A stretch of 11,401 bases of DNA from Oehlia diaphana. Its lineage: Eukaryota > Glomeromycota > Glomeromycetes > Glomerales > Glomeraceae. Every line of letters starts with the position of its first letter. The first letter of the stretch is position 1. The notes beneath the pieces are model-generated. The model was not told where the DNA came from and did not search any database. It saw nothing but the letters and a program-made list of their open reading frames with translations. The stretch spans positions 11,716-23,116 of the forward strand of contig QZLH01001157.1 in the NCBI GenBank assembly GCA_003833135.1, written 5' to 3'. Made by a program: the position numbers and the translations under genes. This document shows positions 8,739 through 11,401 of this stretch, in pieces.

Positions 8739-9076
8739 CAGTATAAGAGAATACATCTCATGTGACTCTCTGACAAAATTCCCAGCTCTTATCCAGTTGT
8801 ATAATGTGACTAGATATGAATAATAATTGTGAATGAATTTTCCAGATTAGTCTTTAACCCAGATCCCGAATATTGCCTTAATAAAATAATATATTGTCCA
8901 CACCTTATGGACTAGGCATGTGTGACATAAATTTTTGATCCATTTAGCGTGTCTCTTCTTATTTATAAAAAGGCCATAAATGTATTATTTGTATTATAAT
9001 AAAACTGACGTTGGTGGTCTATTTTTTTGAAATTTTATGGAATTCCAATTTTTTTTGCACCATGTATAAATATATA
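8739..9076. other. Intergenic gap within the virus-like cluster
   Basis: No gene is seen here. The notable element is TATAAAAAG at 8964-8972, about 110 bases ahead of the next ATG and the best TATA-box match in the cluster. The rest is ordinary AT-rich sequence. Confidence 0.4.
8964..8972 (+). promoter_or_regulatory. TATA box candidate
   Basis: TATAAAAAG fits the eukaryotic TATA consensus well and is suitably placed to serve the coiled-coil gene starting at 9077. Other TATA-like strings nearby limit certainty. Confidence 0.35.
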
Positions 9077-9637
9077 ATGGCATTTAACCAAGCATATTCT
9101 GAATTGCTAGCCAAGTTACCAGCTTCCATAATAAATGAGGCATGGATTCGTCTCACATCACAGAAGCGTAACCCATTATCTGAGAAAGAGGCCAGTGAAA
9201 TTAATCCAATTGTAGAGTCATTTTTAAAACATGAAGCTATTAGATATCAGAAAAGATTAATGCGCTAAAAACGAACTTAAAGTTGGCCAGAGTGCTCAAC
9301 ATTATTACCATTCAAAGAAATATCAACTATATACGTTGCAGATAATGGAATCTAAACTGATGATAGCACCTGGCGGGATTCTTCAAATCAGGTACTAAAG
9401 CACGATTATGAAGAAGAGAATAATCGTCAGGTTATAAATGAGCTTAAAGTACTATCCCAGCACCTAATCGATTATAATAGATGAACTTTTGAGAAATTTA
9501 TGCATGACATAGAAAAGGAATATAGAGAGCGGATTACTGCAAATAAGAAAATGCGCTATGAGATCAAAGATCTGAAGATGCAAGTGCTGAAGGCAAAAAA
9601 GAAGCTGGCATCTATGAAGTCGAATTCTATTCATTAG
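9077..9637 (+). pseudogene. Helical coiled-coil protein with two frame changes and a TGA
   Basis: The frame starts at ATG 9077 (MAFNQAYSELLAKLPASI; another in-frame ATG lies at 9062) and stops at 9266-9268. Coding-like sequence continues in a different frame from about 9261 (KNELKVGQSAQHYYHSKKY) and returns to the first frame from about 9356 (TDDSTWRDSSNQVLKHDYEE), reaching TAG 9635-9637. There is an in-frame TGA at 9482-9484. Two indels of opposite effect and one nonsense change therefore break a protein of roughly 185 residues. It is almost wholly helical, and the last 50 residues are a Lys-rich coiled coil. No family is recognised. Its stop overlaps the stop of the minus-strand ATPase (9627-9629), a tail-to-tail packing unusual for fungal genes but normal in DNA viruses. 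Confidence 0.55.
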
Positions 9638-10388
9638 TGAGAATTTGGTCCCATCCTAGCCGTATCCTGTGTGGATATTCGTGGGGTACAGTTAAATCAA
9701 AAATAATGAATTTATGTTCACATAAAGCCTTGTCAATAATCTTAATCACACTACGCCAGTCATTAGCATATTAGCGCACAATTCAGACTAGCTTATCTGC
9801 AGTACATGATCCGTTAAATAGGCAGATAAGTGTAAGATATTTTCGTATTATCTTTGGACAATCAAAGTAGCTCTGGGATACATATATCGAGCTGACATTG
9901 TAGTGACGCTCTTCAACAAAATAAGGGATGATCTTCTCCTGCACTTTTTTCAGGTCAGCGCATACATCTTCGAATATGGCTACTGTACCTCTATCTGGAG
10001 AAAAGAAATCCACCTTGGGAATCTTATCAGGCTTCAAAACTTGGAATGTAATATTTTCATGATATGGCTTCGGACTATTTGCAATTATCTGAAATGCTGA
10101 TTTGAGATATATATATTTTGGCTCTTTGAGTTGGTGGCTGATCAAGAGCAGATCATCACACTTGATATAACGCGTCCCCCCTTTCTTCCCATTAAACATT
10201 CGATAAAGCTTATTTCTGAGCATGAGATTGAGAGCCTCATTAGTTTTTCCTGAATTGGTACGGCCACAGATTAGCAAATTGAAAGGCCATTGAGGAACAC
10301 TCGAATGTCCATTATATTTTTTGGCATCCTTAATCTCATTAATATGATATACAAGCCTATCAACTGGTTCAAGCTTTTTTATTTTCAT
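9627..10388 (-). pseudogene. FtsK/A32-type packaging ATPase, two internal stops
   Basis: From ATG 10388 on the minus strand, 201 residues run to TGA 9785-9783. The same frame also holds TAA 9773-9771 and then stays open to TAG 9629-9627, giving 253 codons, the usual size for these ATPases. Walker A is GRTNSGKT (42-49) after a beta strand (FNLLICG). Walker B is TVAIFED (135-141). [16 protein letters not shown] (171-186) matches the sensor and arginine-finger segment of A32-like genome-packaging ATPases, which pump DNA into capsids in Polintons, NCLDVs and relatives. After the stops the frame still encodes the family's closing strand (HKFIIFDL). Both stops fit C-to-T changes (CGA to TGA, CAA to TAA). 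The family is abundant in Rhizophagus genomes to my knowledge. The product, if made, would lack its C-terminal strand. It is not a HerA/FtsK housekeeping protein, because no membrane or hexamer-specific domain is present. Confidence 0.8.
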
Positions 10389-10431
10389 GTCAAATGGAGT
10401 ATTATTAATGACGTATTAAAAATAATCCCTT

Positions 10432-10638
10432 TTAATTCTTCGTCTCTTTCAAGAACCCTTTCTCGATTAGAGTATGCCTGATATAGGATAGGAGATCAGT
10501 GGTATATAGAATTTCGATAAGACATATATTTTGCTTCTTGCATATATCCCGCTTCTTCTGATCATGAATCTTTTGTATTTCTAAAGTTTTATTTTCCCGA
10601 TGATATAGGCTATTATAATGATAGTGTTGAGGCCATGG
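10432..10638 (-). pseudogene. C-terminal part of a Vsr-like (PD-(D/E)XK) endonuclease
   Basis: The minus-strand frame from 10638 to TAA 10434-10432 encodes 68 residues without an ATG near its front. It reads [17 protein letters not shown], then [19 protein letters not shown], then [10 protein letters not shown]. This is the standard closing part of Vsr-like or phage-type nucleases: QHY after the core acid, a spacer, D-x-x-K-(R/K)-x-x-C, then a hydrophobic strand L-I-E-I. The first core strand and the N-terminal DNA-binding part are missing; upstream of about 10639 the sequence turns AT-rich and non-coding, so the gene is 5'-truncated. It ends 43 bases before the ATPase ATG on the same strand, again a virus-like spacing. 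Assignment is from motif memory; a search is needed to place it among Vsr, very-short-patch or homing families. Confidence 0.6.
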
Positions 10639-11172
10639 TATTTGAAAATAAATGATATAATTAACATGGAAATTATAATATAAAATGCTAATTTTATTTT
10701 TGTTTTAAATTTTATAATTATTAATCATTTTTTTTAATCTTTTAATACTACCTGATAAAATTAAATTAAAAAAAAAAAATTATTTTTTTAAAAAAGTAAT
10801 ATGCTTATTACATTCAAAAAGTGGCATAGTAAAATTCAAATGAGCTATACTATTATTTAATTGGATAACTTTCAACATTGATATCTAAAAACATACATAT
10901 CTATATGCTTCAAAAAAAAATAATTTTACATAAAATTTGATGATTTTGGATTGGGATTTGTTAAGAATGCTATTTACATATCTAGTATTTACTATATGTT
11001 GATATGTTGAATAATAATTTTAAAAAATTTAAAGTAAAACTTAAAAATTGAAAAAAAATAAAATACATAATTCATAAAAAAACTTAAATGAAAAATATTT
11101 TATAATTCATTAATATATACAATAAATAGTAAAAACTTAAAATTGTAATTTCAAGTCAAAGTTAGAGTTTGC

Positions 11173-11276
11173 AACATCCGGTTTTTAAACCGGTTCTATT
11201 TTTTTACGATTTGGTTCAATCTGGATTTATATTGCAAAAACTGGTTTGCGTTTAAAGTGAGTGCAACCAGATGTTT
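11173..11276. repeat. Nested inverted repeats rich in CCGGTTT/AAACCGG
   Basis: CCGGTTT and AAACCGG form a 7-base stem with a 2-base loop at 11178-11193. In addition caacatccggttt (from 11172) pairs imperfectly with caaccagatgttt (11264-11276), enclosing about 80 bases. Such CCGG-rich inverted repeats in AT-rich surroundings resemble the ends of small non-autonomous transposons, but no target duplication is visible. Confidence 0.45.
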
Positions 11277-11330
11277 AACCTGATGTGATATCGAAACTTT
11301 ATATGGTGGCTGTCACCTATAAACCACACA

Positions 11331-11346
11331 AAAGTCACATGACTTT
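11331..11346. repeat. Short inverted repeat AAAGTCA-CA-TGACTTT
   Basis: A 7-base stem with a 2-base loop near the right edge. It may be part of the same repeat family as the structure at 11173-11276 or a regulator site; nothing more can be said. Confidence 0.4.
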
Positions 11347-11401
11347 AAAAATTTATAAATTAAAAATAAAACAATGATTTGAAATTTTAAACCGATAAAA
11401 T

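Larger units (their letters stand above)
10639..11401. other. Very AT-rich region without a gene
   Basis: No coding sequence is seen. From about 10660 to 11160 it is nearly all A and T, including a run of 12 A at 10768-10779 followed by T-rich tracts. From 11165 the composition changes and short inverted repeats appear. The sharp change from coding remnant to AT-rich DNA near 10639 is probably the right edge or truncation point of the virus-like cluster. Confidence 0.6.

Noticed and set aside
7890..9785. TGA reassigned to an amino acid in the virus-like cluster
   Set aside because: Each of three genes has one in-frame TGA, which invites the idea, but TGG codons are used normally, the ATPase also has a TAA, and the coiled-coil gene has frameshifts, so decay explains more.
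9903..10481. Plus-strand frames opposite the ATPase
   Set aside because: They are antisense shadows of the ATPase and its upstream spacer, which has clear Walker motifs on the minus strand.

Overview
The window looks like nuclear DNA of an AT-rich fungus, most likely an arbuscular mycorrhizal fungus (Glomeromycotina, Rhizophagus-like). The sequence shows one clearly spliced gene with eight short GT-AG introns of 63-79 bases, long AT-rich gaps, and AATAAA signals after genes. The organism guess also rests on my memory that several protein styles seen here are common in Rhizophagus: N-termini like SEIDLLRQRIVELEAE, the IQQAWRSYKKRP motif, and a packaging-ATPase-like family. There is no ribosomal or tRNA gene.

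Left part (1-4305). A possible first exon runs off the left edge on the minus strand. An orphan open frame (1009-1209) precedes a small minisatellite (1262-1470). Next comes the best-supported gene (about 1549-3603, nine exons), which carries a domain resembling a diverged restriction-type (PD-(D/E)XK-like) fold. A short coiled-coil, Gly/Tyr-rich gene follows (4018-4305). It appears dead at codon 2 (ATG TAA) and lies just downstream of a perfect 20-base palindrome.

Middle (4306-7212). Mostly non-coding. A coiled-coil, Ser-rich gene at 5345-6126 is broken by one -1 frameshift near 5602-5606.

Right part (7213-10638). Five compactly placed, intron-less genes look like a decayed DNA-virus-like or Polinton-like insertion. 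They are a small basic protein (intact), a Cys/His plus IQ-like-motif protein (one TGA), a helical coiled-coil protein (two frame changes and a TGA), a FtsK/A32-type packaging ATPase on the minus strand (TGA and TAA), and the C-terminal part of a Vsr-like endonuclease just upstream of the ATPase. The ATPase and the coiled-coil gene meet tail to tail with overlapping ends. All four nonsense codons here can be explained by C-to-T transitions, as expected from deamination of methylated DNA or a RIP-like process. The window ends in very AT-rich DNA with short inverted repeats.

Product names rest on motifs and memory of families, not on searches. The most interesting signal is the compact virus-like module. 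The second is how many reading frames here are broken by only one or a few changes.
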